Shown here: positions 1 to 10,331 of the stretch, one piece after another
How positions within the stretch are numbered: position 1 is the first letter of the stretch
How the letters are laid out: each line of letters begins with the position of its first letter
NCBI RefSeq assembly: GCF_000613905.1
Contig: NZ_BAJW01000001.1
Span: 55,500-119,499 of the forward strand
Direction: 5' to 3'
Source: Acetobacter persici JCM 25330
Lineage (GTDB): Bacteria > Pseudomonadota > Alphaproteobacteria > Acetobacterales > Acetobacteraceae
DNA length: 64,000 nt
Position numbers and translations under genes: made by a program
The notes under the pieces: model-generated
What the model was told of the DNA's origin: nothing
Databases searched by the model: none
What the model saw: the letters and a program-made list of their open reading frames with translations, nothing else

Positions 1-2276
1 CGCTGGTTATTTCCTATTCCGGGCCGATTCTGAAAACGCCTAACGGCATCTATGTCGATGATTATACTGCGCCCTCTGGCGAGATAAAGCGGATGCTGGT
101 CACGCAGTTTGAAGTGGCCGATGCCCGCCGGATGTTCCCCGGCTGGGATGAGCCCGCGTTTAAGGCCACGTTCCAACTGAACGTCACACTCCCCAAAGAA
201 GCCGTTGCTGTCAGCAATATGCCGGTTACCCAGACGGTGGCGGATGGTGCTGAGGCCAAGATAGTCTCTTTCGGCACAACGCCGCGCATGTCCACTTATC
301 TGCTGGCGCTGGTGGCGGGGGATATGAAATCCGTGCAGGGGCAGGCAGATGGCACGCCACTGGCTGTGTATGCGCCGTCTGGTCTGGAAGAGCAGGGGCG
401 TTACGCCCTGCAGGCATCAGAAAAGATTCTTCCCTATTATAACAGCTATTTTGGCGTAAAATATCCTCTGCCCAAAATGGATATGGTCGCCATTCCCGGC
501 AACTATCAGGCCGGTGCAATGGAGAACTGGGGCCTTCTGACCTATATTGATAACGTCCTGCTGTTTGACCCGAAAAACAGCACCCCCCGTACGCGCGAAC
601 TGATTTATGAAGTTGTGGCGCATGAAATGGCGCATCAGTGGTCAGGTGACCTCGTGACAATGGGCTGGTGGGACAATATCTGGCTGAATGAGGGCTTTGC
701 CTCATGGATGGAGATCAAGGCCACAGACAAGATGAACCCGGAATGGGACATCTGGCCCCGTCAGCATGAAACGCGCGAGGAAACCATGGCGACGGACGCT
801 CTGCCGTCCACGCACCCTATCCAGCAGGTTATTCACAATGTGAGTGAAGCCAACTCGGCATTTGACAGTATCAGCTACGGCAAGGGCGAACTTGTGATCC
901 GTATGCTGGAAGGCTGGCTGGGTGAAGACCATTTCCGCGATGGGATGCGCCTGTACATGAAGGCCCATGCCTATAGCAGCACAACCAGTCAGGATCTGTG
1001 GCAGGCGCTTTCCAAAACGTCCGGTCTGGATGTTGGTCCGGCGGCCCGGAGCTTTACAGAACAGCCGGGTATCCCGCTGGTGAATGTTGCCTCTGCCTGC
1101 AAAGCCGGGAAAACGGTTTATACTCTGACGCAAAGCCGCTTTACCATTCATGACCCGCATCCGGTAGCCCAGACGTGGATGATCCCGGTTGTGGCGGGTG
1201 GCCCCGGTCTGGCAACACAAAAATTGCTGCTGGGTAAAGCGCCGCAGACACTCAGCGTTGCAGGATGTGATGCCCCCCTCAAGCTTAATCTGGGCGAAAG
1301 TGGCTATTACCGTGTACAGTACAGTGCGCCAGCCTTTGCATCTTTGCTGAAAAACGCGCAGCATTTTGCGCCGGTGGACAGAGCCAACCTGCTGGGGGAT
1401 CAGTTTGCCCTGTTCCGTTCCGGTCAGGCTCCCCTTTCTACCTATATGGATCTGGCGGATAGCTGCTCTCGGCGCAGGAGAGCGATATTGCTGTTTTGCA
1501 GGAAATTATCGAACGGTTTGAAACGCTGGATCAGTATCTGAAAGGCAGCCCTGACCGTGCCCCGTTCCGCTTATGCCCGCAAACAACTGGCTCCTGTTCT
1601 TGCGCGTCTGGGCTGGGATCAGAAAGCGGATGAAAGCGTGCTGGACACCATGCTGCGCCCGTCTGTTATTGCCGCCCTCGGCACCTTTGAAGATCCGGGC
1701 GTAGTTGCGGAAGCCGGGAGGCGCTTTGCCCGCTGGCAGGCTGATCCGGCCTCTTTAAAGCCTGATCTGGTCGGTGTTGTCGCGCGGATTGCCATGACCC
1801 ATGCAGACCAGAAAACTTACAATGCCATGGCAGAGAAAGTCCGGACAACGCAGGCCACTGAGGTCAAACTCCGTCTGTTTAACGCACTCGCTGGTGCGAC
1901 GGACCCGGCCTTGATTGAGAAAAACGTCGCGCTGACCTACAGCGGGGCCATTCCCAACGGGCGTATTGCCATGGCGCTGGGCCGTGTGGCGGAGGAGAGT
2001 GAAAACCCGGATCTGGTGTGGAAACTCGTCAAACAGCACGAGGCTGAAATCCGCACGCATCTCGCCCCCTGGTCTCAGGACGGCTTTCTGGCGGCTATTG
2101 CGGCCTATTCTGATAATCCGGCCATTGCGCAGGCGCTTGAAGCTGATCCGTTCTCCGGCAAAACAACTGGCTCCAAGATCGCAACGGCAAAAGCGTTAAG
2201 TGAAATCGGGGCGCGTAAAGAGGCCATGCAGGCGGCACAGACGCAGTTGCATGACTGGCTGGGCACCCGGCACTAA
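1..2276 (+). CDS. pepN: M1 family aminopeptidase (3' part, two frame breaks)
   Basis: Zinc aminopeptidase that removes N-terminal residues from peptides. The gene enters from the left edge, so its N-terminus is missing; the reading frame is open from base 3. The substrate motif GAMENWG is followed by the zinc site HEMAH and, 18 residues on, NEGFA carrying the third zinc ligand, which is the classic M1 arrangement. The C-terminal part is a helical ERAP1-like domain. The frame breaks near base 1461, where restoring one A gives ADKLLSAQESD, and again near 1570, where a two-base loss or one-base gain fits. Both halves then read as one protein ending in LHDWLGTRH. The breaks resemble sequencing deletions seen elsewhere in this window. 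The pepN symbol is used loosely for the family. Confidence 0.85.
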
Positions 2277-2333
2277 AAGGCCGGGTCTCAGCGCCGGGTA
2301 GGCGCGGAGAGAAGGCTAAGTGTATTAAAGGTC

Positions 2334-2374
2334 TGCTTCTGCCCATACGGGAATGATCTGTATGGGCAGAAGCA
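2334..2374. terminator. Perfect 15-bp inverted repeat between convergent genes
   Basis: Arms TGCTTCTGCCCATAC (2334-2348) and GTATGGGCAGAAGCA (2360-2374) are perfectly complementary around an 11-nt loop. It lies between the convergent ends of the aminopeptidase and nucleoside hydrolase genes. No strong T-tract follows on either side, so the role as a bidirectional terminator is inferred from position and stem strength. Confidence 0.5.
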
Positions 2375-2402
2375 TCTGCAACCTGCTTTAGCCTGCACAG
2401 AG

Positions 2403-3329
2403 TTACAGGGCAGACAGGCGCTCGATAACCAGATCGTAAACGCCTTCCACATCGACTTCGCGCATGAAGAGGGCGTTTTTCTTTTTTCCGGTAATGCCCC
2501 ACCAGTCCACGACGCTCATACCAGTGTCAGCGCGCTTTCAGTCTCAATTTCAACATTTACCTCCCGCCCACGGTAGAGGTCGGGTCTGAGCAGCCACAGG
2601 ACTGTATTGGGGTCATGCAGCGGGCCGCCGTCTGTCCCGTATTTTGTGGCTTCAAACCGTTTTTCAAACCGTAGCCATGCCGCCACAACCGGGCCGACCC
2701 GGTTGGGAATGGCATCAAGGCGCTCAAGGCGCGCTTTGCTGGTATGGAGCTGATGCGTGACATCCAGCGGGAACACAATCAGCGGGATGCCGGATTCAAA
2801 CACCATCCGCGCAGCATGGGGGTCCACATAGATATTGAATTCCGCCGTGGGGGTAATATTCCCCACTTCGGAAAATGCGCAGCTCATGGTGACAATTTGG
2901 CCGATACGCTCCCGCAGCAGGTTCTTTGGCCAGAGCGAGGGCAATGTTGGTCAGAGGGCCGATTGTGCAGAGCGTGATTGTGCCCGGCGGGTTTTCCATG
3001 ACCGTGCGGATGATAAAATCCACCGCGTGGTCGGGTGTGGCTTCCCGGCTTGGGGGAGGCAGGTCAACACCTTCAAAACCCGTTTTGCCATGCACATGCG
3101 TTGCCGTTACGCCGGGGCGTAATAACGGGCGGTCTGCTCCGGCATGAACGGGAATATCCGTGCGCCCGACAAGATCAAGAGTTTTCAGGGCGTTTTCTGT
3201 CGTCTGCGCAACCGGAACATTCCCGGCAACCGTTGTGACCCCCAGAAGCTCGATTTCCGGGCTGGCGAGGGCCAGCAGGATGGTCAGCGCATCATCCTGA
3301 CCGGGGTCGGTATCAATAATAATCTTCAT
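2403..3329 (-). CDS. Inosine/uridine-preferring nucleoside hydrolase (two frame breaks)
   Basis: Hydrolyses ribonucleosides to free base plus ribose. The start MKIIIDTDPGQDDA is the calcium-binding signature of the IunH family. Later motifs TPTAEFNIYVDPHAA and DWWGITG also fit. The frame breaks near 2918, then again near 2521, where restoring one G gives ALTLGMSVVDWWGITG and runs to a TAA at 2403-2405. With both repaired the protein is about 308 residues, the normal family length. It is the last gene of a minus-strand run with cytidine deaminase and a nucleoside deoxyribosyltransferase, so a role in nucleoside salvage is well supported. The usual MGGAF motif reads MSCAF here. Confidence 0.85.
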
Positions 3330-3369
3330 GCGTGCTCCGTCGTGAAATTATCCAGAATTTCAGGAAGTT

Positions 3370-3804
3370 TTAAGAAGAGGTTTTGTCTGTGCCGGTTTCC
3401 AGATTTTCCGGGCCGAAGGATGCGGGCAGGAGCGCATGAAGATCATCTTTGAAAAGCTGTTTGCCGTCTTCATCCACCACCAGAACGCAGGTGCGCTGTG
3501 TTGCAAATTCCCGGATTTTCTGGCGGCAGCCCCCACAGGGCAGGCAGGGGGCAGGCCCTTTGCCGGCGACAAGAATTGTTGCAATTTTGCGGGAACCGCC
3601 TGCCGCGATCATGGCGGAAATGGCTCCGGCCTCAGCACATACGCCTTCCGGGTAGGCTGCGTTTTCCACGTTGCATCCGGCAAAGACCTGACCCTCTTCC
3701 GTAATCAGCGCAGCACCAACGTGAAAGCGGGAGTACGGGGCGTAGGCATTGCTGCGGGCCGCTAAAGCTTTTTGCGTGAGGTCTGAAAGGGTTTTGTTAT
3801 CCAT
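3370..3804 (-). CDS. cdd: Cytidine deaminase
   Basis: Deaminates cytidine and deoxycytidine to uridine and deoxyuridine. The zinc site is visible as CNVENAAYPEGVCAE (Cys plus catalytic Glu) and PCGGCRQ (two further Cys ligands), the pattern of the homotetrameric class. The protein is 144 residues, slightly longer than the usual 130-135 because of a Thr/Asp-rich tail. The start MDNKTLSDL is chosen because the ATG at 3804 overlaps the stop of the upstream gene as ATGGATAA, implying translational coupling. A longer frame upstream would overlap that gene by more. It sits between the deoxyribosyltransferase and the nucleoside hydrolase. Confidence 0.93.
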   Translation of the reverse strand: MDNKTLSDLTQKALAARSNAYAPYSRFHVGAALITEEGQVFAGCNVENAAYPEGVCAEAGAISAMIAAGGSRKIATILVAGKGPAPCLPCGGCRQKIREFATQRTCVLVVDEDGKQLFKDDLHALLPASFGPENLETGTDKTSS

Positions 3805-4429
3805 GAGAGGCTGCCTCCTGCTGCGTTGCGCCATAAATCAGATCAGCCAGAGTAATAGCGGCAGCGCGGAAAGCGTCCAGAATGTCTTCAGCAATGGCAA
3901 TGTCTCCCCCCGCCTGCCTGATGAACCCTTCCACCATGGCATTCTGTAACAGACCTTCTGAATGTACGATCATGCTATCGGCATCCAGCCAGCGCACTCT
4001 GGCGGCCGTGTGTGGGCGCTCCTGTGTGAGGGGGGTGTGCCAGGCCTGTTCAAAATAGGTCTGTACTTTTGTATGGTAGGAGCGGCCATCGGTCGTGTAG
4101 CCCGCCATAGGCTTGTTCTGGGCTGCCATATAGCCAATTTCAACCGCTGTGCCGGGGTCCATATCCGCGGCGCGGCGGAAGGGGTCGATGCAGAACAAGG
4201 CGGCGTCACATTTGTCCATCAGGCCCCGATCCAGTCGTGCAATCAGCAGACTGGTCTCCTTGCCGGGTGGCAGGGCGTCTACTTCCTCCTGCCCGTCAAA
4301 CGGGGAGACACCGTGCAGACGCACCTCCAGACAGACCTCTTTGAACGCTTTGAAAAGCTGCTGAGCGTTGTTCCTGAAAACAAGGTCTCCCCCAAGGTAA
4401 ACCTTTGGGTAGTTCAGAGGATCGGCCAT
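3797..4429 (-). CDS. Nucleoside 2-deoxyribosyltransferase family protein
   Basis: Members transfer a deoxyribosyl group between bases or hydrolyse the N-glycosidic bond. The 210-residue protein begins PKVYLGGDLVF, a typical Rossmann-like first strand and loop. It has CDAALFCIDPFR followed by DPGTAVEIGYMAAQNKP, where the Glu in VEIGY matches the nucleophile of the family. It is the first gene of the minus-strand set with cdd and the nucleoside hydrolase. About 190 bases of intergenic DNA separate it from the divergent RNase T2 gene and should contain both promoters. Exact substrate preference cannot be read from sequence. Confidence 0.82.
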   Translation of the reverse strand: MADPLNYPKVYLGGDLVFRNNAQQLFKAFKEVCLEVRLHGVSPFDGQEEVDALPPGKETSLLIARLDRGLMDKCDAALFCIDPFRRAADMDPGTAVEIGYMAAQNKPMAGYTTDGRSYHTKVQTYFEQAWHTPLTQERPHTAARVRWLDADSMIVHSEGLLQNAMVEGFIRQAGGDIAIAEDILDAFRAAAITLADLIYGATQQEAASHG

Positions 4430-4622
4430 GAAGTCTTCCCTGTTCAGAGGCTCACGCTGCTGTTCCGGCGCGTGCAGAATGTGATGAAAGTTATGAGAAA
4501 CGGTGCATTTCCATTATAAAAATCATAGACACAGCACAAGATGTAAGCAACAGTAATACCTTTGCATATCAGCAGGATAGAGCCTGTTCTCTTAACCTTT
4601 CTGCGCAGGGGGCAGACAGACG

Positions 4623-5465
4623 ATGCGGGCAGTACAGTATGTTTTTACGGGAATGATGGCTGCCAGTTTTCTGCTGTCCGGATGTGCGCATCAGCCGTCT
4701 GCCCCATCGTCCACGGCGTCTTCCACCTTACCTGCCGGAGCCACGGAGGCGCTTGCGCTTGCCGCCCCCCGGCACGGGGATTTTGGGCATTATACCCTCG
4801 CGCTGACATGGCAGCCGGGGTTCTGCACCGGGCCGGAGGGCAATAGCTGTCAGGCGGATCAGCCGCACACGCCTCTTATCGGGCTGCACGGGCTCTGGGC
4901 GTCCCGCCCGTCTGATCTGATACAGGCGCAGGTACCGGTGACGACATGGTGGCGTAAAGGGTGCAGCCTGTATGATGGAGAAGCCCCTTCCGCCGCGCCC
5001 GCATTGTCGGATGTACTGACGCACCGCTTGTCAGAGGTTGTGGCCCATACCCATTCCAGCCTTGTCGCGCATGAATACACAAAGCATGTGCAGTGTTTTG
5101 GCATGGACGGAGAACAGTTCTTCTCCGTTGCCACGCATCTGCGGGACCGTTTTGCGGCACTTCCCGCAGCCGCCCATCTGCTGACGGAGGCTGGAACCCG
5201 GATTGCAAAAGCCGACCTGACCCGTCAGATCGAAGCCGATACCGGCCCTCTGCCCAACCGAGGCGTGCAGTTCCAGTGTAACAAGACCCCGACAGGGGAG
5301 GCTGTTCTCTCGCAGATCTGGTTCACGCTTAAACCTGCGTCTTTAGACAAATTTCCCAAAACGGATGCGTTCCTGAGCAGTCCGCAGCTTCAGGATAACT
5401 GCCCGGCACAGTTTCTGGTGCCGCAATGGGCCACAGCCGGAGCTGTGGGCGGTGCTGCGCGGTAA
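4623..5465 (+). CDS. Ribonuclease T2 family lipoprotein
   Basis: Non-specific RNase expected to act outside the cytoplasm. The N-terminus is a lipoprotein signal with lipobox LLSGC, so the enzyme is probably membrane-anchored on the periplasmic side. The two catalytic segments of the T2 family are present: CAS-1 as LIGLHGLWAS and CAS-2 as VAHEYTKHVQCF, each carrying the active-site His. Several Cys residues could form the family's disulfides. The 280-residue length fits an E. coli RNase I-type enzyme. It lies immediately upstream of a nucleoside transporter and divergent from nucleoside salvage enzymes, suggesting RNA scavenging. Confidence 0.88.
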   Translation: MRAVQYVFTGMMAASFLLSGCAHQPSAPSSTASSTLPAGATEALALAAPRHGDFGHYTLALTWQPGFCTGPEGNSCQADQPHTPLIGLHGLWASRPSDLIQAQVPVTTWWRKGCSLYDGEAPSAAPALSDVLTHRLSEVVAHTHSSLVAHEYTKHVQCFGMDGEQFFSVATHLRDRFAALPAAAHLLTEAGTRIAKADLTRQIEADTGPLPNRGVQFQCNKTPTGEAVLSQIWFTLKPASLDKFPKTDAFLSSPQLQDNCPAQFLVPQWATAGAVGGAAR

Positions 5466-5557
5466 GCCCGGCTTTGCCCGCTTGAAAACAGGGGCGTTTT
5501 ACGTGGTGATAACATCAGGGCAGGCGGCCATGCAGACCGTGAAAGAAGGATCAATGA

Positions 5558-6793
5558 GTGCATAGTCGTGGATGTCTGGGGATTCTCCTGCTGCTGGGCA
5601 TTGCGGTCTTTTTCTCAACAGACCGTAAAAATATCAGCCTCCGCACGGTTCTGAGCTGCCTGCTGGCGCAGATTGCCATCGGGCTTCTGGTGTTGCGTGT
5701 GCCTGCGGGGCAGCAGGTTTTGTGGTCCCTGTCCCGGCTTGTCACCAATATCCTTTCCTGCGGGGATGAAGGCGCACGCTTCCTGTTTGGCCCTCTGGCG
5801 GGCGATAAAATGGACGCCGTCTTCCCGCATGAGGGGTTTGTGTTTGCGTTCCGGGTGCTGCCTTCGCTGGTGTATGTCAGCGCGCTGATCGCTATTTTGT
5901 TTCACATCGGTCTCATGCAGGCCTTTGCGCGTGGCACCGGCAAAATCCTGCAAAAACTGCTCGGCACGTCGCCTCTGGAATCGTTTGGCGCCGTTATCAC
6001 CATTTTTATTGGTCAGAGTGAACTGCCGGTCGCTCTGGGGCCGTATCTGAGCACGATGGCGCCGACGGAGCTGTTCAGCGTGCTGTGCAGCGGCGTTGCT
6101 TCCGTGTCCGGTGCGACGCTGGTTGGGTATGTGGGGCTGGGGGTCCCGGCCCATTATCTTGTGGCCGCGTCCTTCATGGCCATTCCCGGTGGCATGATGT
6201 TTGCCAAAATTCTGGCGCCCCGCCCTGCGGGGAGTGCGGTGGATACGCTGGCCGCGGGACGCGCCTCCTATCATCAGGCACTGTTTGAAACGATTACCGA
6301 AGGGGCGCTGAAAGGCACGAAAACCGCAGTGGCTGTGGCGGCAACACTGGTGGCGTTTATCGGGCTGATTGCTCTGATCAATAGCGGGTTTCAGGCGCTG
6401 GGGCAGGCAATCAGCATGCCTTACCTTTCACTGGAATATCTTTTTGGCCTGCTTTTTTCGCCCGTTGCGTGGCTTCTGGGTGTGCCTGCGGGGGACTGTA
6501 CACTGGTTGGCTCTGTTCTGGGGCTGAAGCTCGTGATTAACGAATTTGTCGCCTATCTGCATCTTGGTCCGTCTTTGCAGAACGGTGCTCTTTCCGTAAG
6601 GAGCGGTGCTATTGCGACGTTTGCCCTCTGTGGTTTTGCCAACTTAAGTTCGATCGGCATTCTTGTTGCCGCGTTTGGAAGCCAGTGCCCGGAACGGCGC
6701 GCGGAGCTGGCGCGTGTCAGCGTGCGGGCTGTGATGGCTGGCATGCTCTCCAACCTGATGAGCGCTGCGATTGCCGGGATTATTCTTGTCTGA
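5558..6793 (+). CDS. NupC/CNT-family nucleoside transporter
   Basis: Concentrative nucleoside transporter in the inner membrane, usually driven by protons. The 411-residue protein is hydrophobic throughout with about ten membrane segments. It carries the family's conserved core around IGQSELPVALGPYLS and GVASVSGATLVGY, and a late LCGFANLSSIGI motif. The start is a GTG at 5558, preceded at 5544-5550 by AGAAGGA with good spacing. An overlapping ATG four bases earlier in another frame stops after three codons. It follows the RNase T2 gene by about 90 bases, so degradation and uptake are probably co-expressed. Confidence 0.9.
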   Translation: MHSRGCLGILLLLGIAVFFSTDRKNISLRTVLSCLLAQIAIGLLVLRVPAGQQVLWSLSRLVTNILSCGDEGARFLFGPLAGDKMDAVFPHEGFVFAFRVLPSLVYVSALIAILFHIGLMQAFARGTGKILQKLLGTSPLESFGAVITIFIGQSELPVALGPYLSTMAPTELFSVLCSGVASVSGATLVGYVGLGVPAHYLVAASFMAIPGGMMFAKILAPRPAGSAVDTLAAGRASYHQALFETITEGALKGTKTAVAVAATLVAFIGLIALINSGFQALGQAISMPYLSLEYLFGLLFSPVAWLLGVPAGDCTLVGSVLGLKLVINEFVAYLHLGPSLQNGALSVRSGAIATFALCGFANLSSIGILVAAFGSQCPERRAELARVSVRAVMAGMLSNLMSAAIAGIILV

Positions 6794-6900
6794 AGAGGCG
6801 AAGCGCCAGTCTGCTGACAGGCTGGCGCACCAGCAACGCAAGCACGAGGCTCTGCATCTGTTGCAGCATGGCAGCTAAAAATTTTCAGGAAAACCGAAAG

Positions 6901-6976
6901 TGGTGCCCGCTGGAGGATTCGAACCACCGGCCCCATCATTACGAATGACGTGCTCTACCAACTGAGCTAAGCGGGC
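6901..6976 (-). tRNA. tRNA-Thr (anticodon CGU)
   Basis: Read on the minus strand, the 5' acceptor GCCCGCT pairs with AGCGGGC, followed by discriminator A and an encoded CCA. The D-arm TAGCTCAGTTGGTAGAGCA, an anticodon stem-loop with CGT in the loop TTCGTAA, and the T-arm GGTTCGAATCC are all present. The 76-nt length including CCA is standard. Anticodon CGU reads ACG (Thr). Confidence 0.97.
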
Positions 6977-7147
6977 ATACTCACTTTCGAAAGGCTGGGT
7001 ATCATAGCAGTTCGGGAAACGCAACGGGGGAGAGTGCGGAAAACAAAAGATATTTGCAGGCCAGCAGGACGGGTTCCCGGCCCGCATGGCTGCAATCTTA
7101 TGACATGACTATTACGCTCGGGTTTTTTTCGTTCTAAGATTGCGGGC

Positions 7148-8628
7148 ATGAGCGTGTCGCAATTTACCGCCCTGATGCGTGACGCCGTGATGCCTGTTCA
7201 GGATACATCGGTCGATAACACCCGGCACGTTCAGGTTCTTGAAGGTGTTATGGAGTGTCCGTGTTGCGGGCTGGTCCAGAAACTTCCCGAGCTTGCGCCC
7301 GGCACGCAGGCCCGTTGCCCGCGGTGTGACCAGTCTCTGGACCGGCGGAACAAAACCGCGCCGATTGCAACACCGCTTGCGTTCTGCATTACTTCGGCCG
7401 CCTTGTATGTGGCCATGCTGTTTTCCACCCTCATGATGCTGGACCTGTATGGGCGGCAGCGCACGGTAGATATTCTCACCGGGCCGATCGAACTGCTGCA
7501 TGAAGGCTGGGGTGAGGTCGGCGTGCTGGTGGCCATTGCCACCATTCTCGCCCCCGGCATTGTCATCGCCATGATGGGGATGATTCTGACCGCATCGCTC
7601 CGGCCTAGCCTGCCCGCCTGGGTGCCGCATCTGATGAAGTGGTACGAGGCGCTGCGCCCATGGTCCATGGTGGAAGTCTATATTCTGGGCGTGTTTGTGG
7701 CCTACACCAAGCTGGTGGATCTGGCGTTTGTGGAGGTCGGGGCCGCGGTCTATCTGGTGGCCGGGCTGATGGTCTCCATGGCCGCGACGGATGCTACGCT
7801 GGACACGGAAATTATCTGGCGGCACCGCAGGATTGATAGTGTCATGCGGCCCATGCGTGGCCCGCGCCTGCCGCTGACGTTTGTGGCGGCCAGTGCTGAT
7901 GAGCCTCTGCTGCCTTCGGCCAATCGGGTGTCCTGCCTTTCCTGCGGGCTGGTTCTGGAGTTTGACCACCCCCTGCACCCCACCGAACCTTCCGGATATT
8001 GCCCCCGTTGCGGGCATGTTGTGCGGCACCGCAAGGCCCGCAGCATGAGCCGTTCCGTGGCGTTGCTGGTGTCCGCCATTGTGTTCTATCTGCCCGCCAA
8101 TATTTATCCGGTCATGACCGTCATCCGCATGGGGGCCGGAACCGGCCATACCATTCTGGAGGGCGCGATAGAGTTGTGGGTGGACGGGATGATCCCGCTC
8201 TCCCTGCTGGTCATATTTGCCAGCGTGACCGTGCCGGTGCTTAAAGTGATCGGCCTGTCCTATATGGTCGAGGCAACACGGCGGAAGTCACACCGGCATC
8301 TGCGGTTCAGGTCCAAAGTCTATCGTGTGATTGATATTATCGGCCGGTGGTCGATGATTGACGTGTTCATGGTGTCTATTCTTGTCGCCATGGTGCGGTT
8401 CAACCATATGGCGAGTATTACAGCCAACGGTGGATGGTGTGCTTTGCCGCTGTGGTGGTGCTGACAATTTTTGCGGTCCATACATTCGACCCGCGTCTGA
8501 TGTGGGATGCCGCGGGCAAAAACGGGGATGCGGCGCTGGCCCGCACCGGCGGCAAACGCCGCAGGGGTGGCTTTGCTGCCCTGCAGACCAGCGCGTATCA
8601 GGATAACAGGGAGCCGGACAGGGCGTGA
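7148..8628 (+). CDS. pqiA: PqiA/LetA-family membrane protein (one frame break)
   Basis: Integral inner-membrane partner of an MCE tunnel protein in lipid transport across the envelope. Two zinc-ribbon-like modules are visible, CPCC with CPRC near residue 40 and CLSCG with CPRCG near residue 265, each followed by about four membrane segments. This is the duplicated layout of PqiA/LetA. The frame breaks near 8433; restoring one G in GGTGGATGG gives ANGGMVCFAAVVVLTI and continues into HTFDPRLMWD, the conserved end of the family. Repaired length is about 493 residues. The stop overlaps the GTG of the MCE gene by four bases, implying coupling. Confidence 0.88.
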
Positions 8629-10328
8629 ACGGACAGAATCATCATCAGTCTCCCGACGAGAATGACAGCACCATGCCGGATGCTGTTGTGCGTCGTATCC
8701 GGTTTTCCATCATCTGGATTATTCCCGTTCTTTCCGTCGTGATTGCGGGCTTTCTGATCTGGAAGAGCTTTGCCAATAACGGGCCGGAAATTACGGTGAT
8801 GTTTGACACGGCAGACGGCCTGACCAGCGGCCAGACGCAGGTGAAGAACAAGGCCGTGGTGTTGGGAACCGTGCAGGGCATCTCCCTGACGGATGACCTG
8901 CGGCACGTTAATGTGCGCATCCGCATGAATGCGGGCTCCAGCCCGATGCTGACGGACAAGGCCCGCTTCTGGGTGGTGCGCCCGCGTATTAACGGGGCCA
9001 GCATCACCGGGCTGGAGACCCTGATGTCCGGCGCGTATATTGCCTTTGACCCCGGTCCGGAAGGCGATGACGGAGATAAGGGCCACCGCAAGACCGAGTT
9101 CCGCGGGCTGGAAGCCCCGCCGGGTGTGCGGTCTGACCAGCCGGGACGGACCTATACGCTGATTACCCCCACCATCGGCTCCATCGGGCAGGGGGCACCT
9201 GTCTTCTTCCGGGATGTGGATGTGGGAGAAGTGCTGGGCTACACCATGCCGCCGGGTGGCCGCGGGCCGATCCTGATCCAGCTTTTCGTGCGCGAACCGT
9301 ACGACCATTATCTGTATCCGGATACGCGCTTCTGGAACGTGTCCGGCGTGCAGGTCGGGTTTGGGGCTGGCGGGCTGAAGGTGCAGATGCAGTCCCTTCA
9401 GGCGCTGTTCTCCGGTGGGGTCGCCTTTGGCCTGCCGCGTGACAATAACAGAACCGCGCGGGATGAAGCCCCGGCAGATACCGTCTTCAAACTGTATGAC
9501 AGTCAGGCGGATTCTGAGAGTGCCGGGTATCATGAGCGCGTGCCGCTGGCGACGTATGTGACATCCTCCGTCAAGGGGCTGGCTCCGGGGAGTCAGGTCA
9601 CCATGTTCGGGATTCAGATTGGCAGCGTGACCAGCGTCAAGCTGGATTTGGACCAGAAGGCCGGGCATCCGCGTGTGCGTATTGGCATGCAGATCCAGCC
9701 GGAACGGGTGCTGGCCGCGAACGAAATCCGGCATGGCGCGTTGACGGATATGTTCAAAACGCTGGTGGATAACGGCCTGCGGGCCTCGACCGACAGCGCC
9801 AGCCTGCTGACGGGCGAGACCATGATCTCGCTGAACTTTGTAAAAAATCCACCGCCAGCCACCACGTCCATGGAAGGGCCGACGCTGGTTATCCCCAGTC
9901 AGGCCGGGGGCATGAACGGGATTATGGATTCCCTTTCCACCGTGGCGTCCCGTCTGGCGGCCATGCCGTTTGAGCAGATTGGCGTGAACGCCAACAACCT
10001 GCTGGCCAATGCGGACAAAACTCTGACCAGCCCGGAGGTCAAACAGTCTCTGGCCAGCCTGAAAGAGTCGCTGAAGAACCTTCAGGCTATGAGCGCTCAG
10101 CTCCGCAGTGGCATGGGGCCGCTCATGCAGCGCCTGCCGGAAATGACGAACCAGCTTGACCAGACCCTGCAAAATGCCAACCACCTGCTGGCAGGGTATG
10201 GCGGAAACAGTGATTTCCACCGGAATCTTCAGGCTATGGTCATTCAGCTTGGGCAGGCCGCGCGGTCTCTGCGGTTCCTGTCCGAATTCCTGACCAACCA
10301 TCCCACTGCGCTGATATCGGGACGATAA
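8625..10328 (+). CDS. pqiB: PqiB/LetB-like MCE-domain protein
   Basis: Periplasm-spanning MCE protein thought to form a hydrophobic conduit for lipids. There is one N-terminal membrane helix (FSIIWIIPVLSVVIAGFLIW), then three MCE repeats beginning around GPEITVMFDTADGLTSG, TYTLITPTIGSIGQGAPVFF and YVTSSVKGLAPGSQVTMFG. A helical C-terminal segment rich in Leu and Gln follows. The 567-residue length matches PqiB. The GTG start at 8625 overlaps the pqiA stop (GTGA). The next gene starts three bases after this one ends, so the three form a tight operon. No ATPase is encoded, as usual for Pqi systems. Confidence 0.92.
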   Translation: MNGQNHHQSPDENDSTMPDAVVRRIRFSIIWIIPVLSVVIAGFLIWKSFANNGPEITVMFDTADGLTSGQTQVKNKAVVLGTVQGISLTDDLRHVNVRIRMNAGSSPMLTDKARFWVVRPRINGASITGLETLMSGAYIAFDPGPEGDDGDKGHRKTEFRGLEAPPGVRSDQPGRTYTLITPTIGSIGQGAPVFFRDVDVGEVLGYTMPPGGRGPILIQLFVREPYDHYLYPDTRFWNVSGVQVGFGAGGLKVQMQSLQALFSGGVAFGLPRDNNRTARDEAPADTVFKLYDSQADSESAGYHERVPLATYVTSSVKGLAPGSQVTMFGIQIGSVTSVKLDLDQKAGHPRVRIGMQIQPERVLAANEIRHGALTDMFKTLVDNGLRASTDSASLLTGETMISLNFVKNPPPATTSMEGPTLVIPSQAGGMNGIMDSLSTVASRLAAMPFEQIGVNANNLLANADKTLTSPEVKQSLASLKESLKNLQAMSAQLRSGMGPLMQRLPEMTNQLDQTLQNANHLLAGYGGNSDFHRNLQAMVIQLGQAARSLRFLSEFLTNHPTALISGR

Positions 10329-10331
10329 AGC

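Noticed and set aside
8598..10301. A 567-codon open frame on the minus strand
   Set aside because: It is antisense to the MCE protein gene and lacks any motif; the sense gene is well supported.
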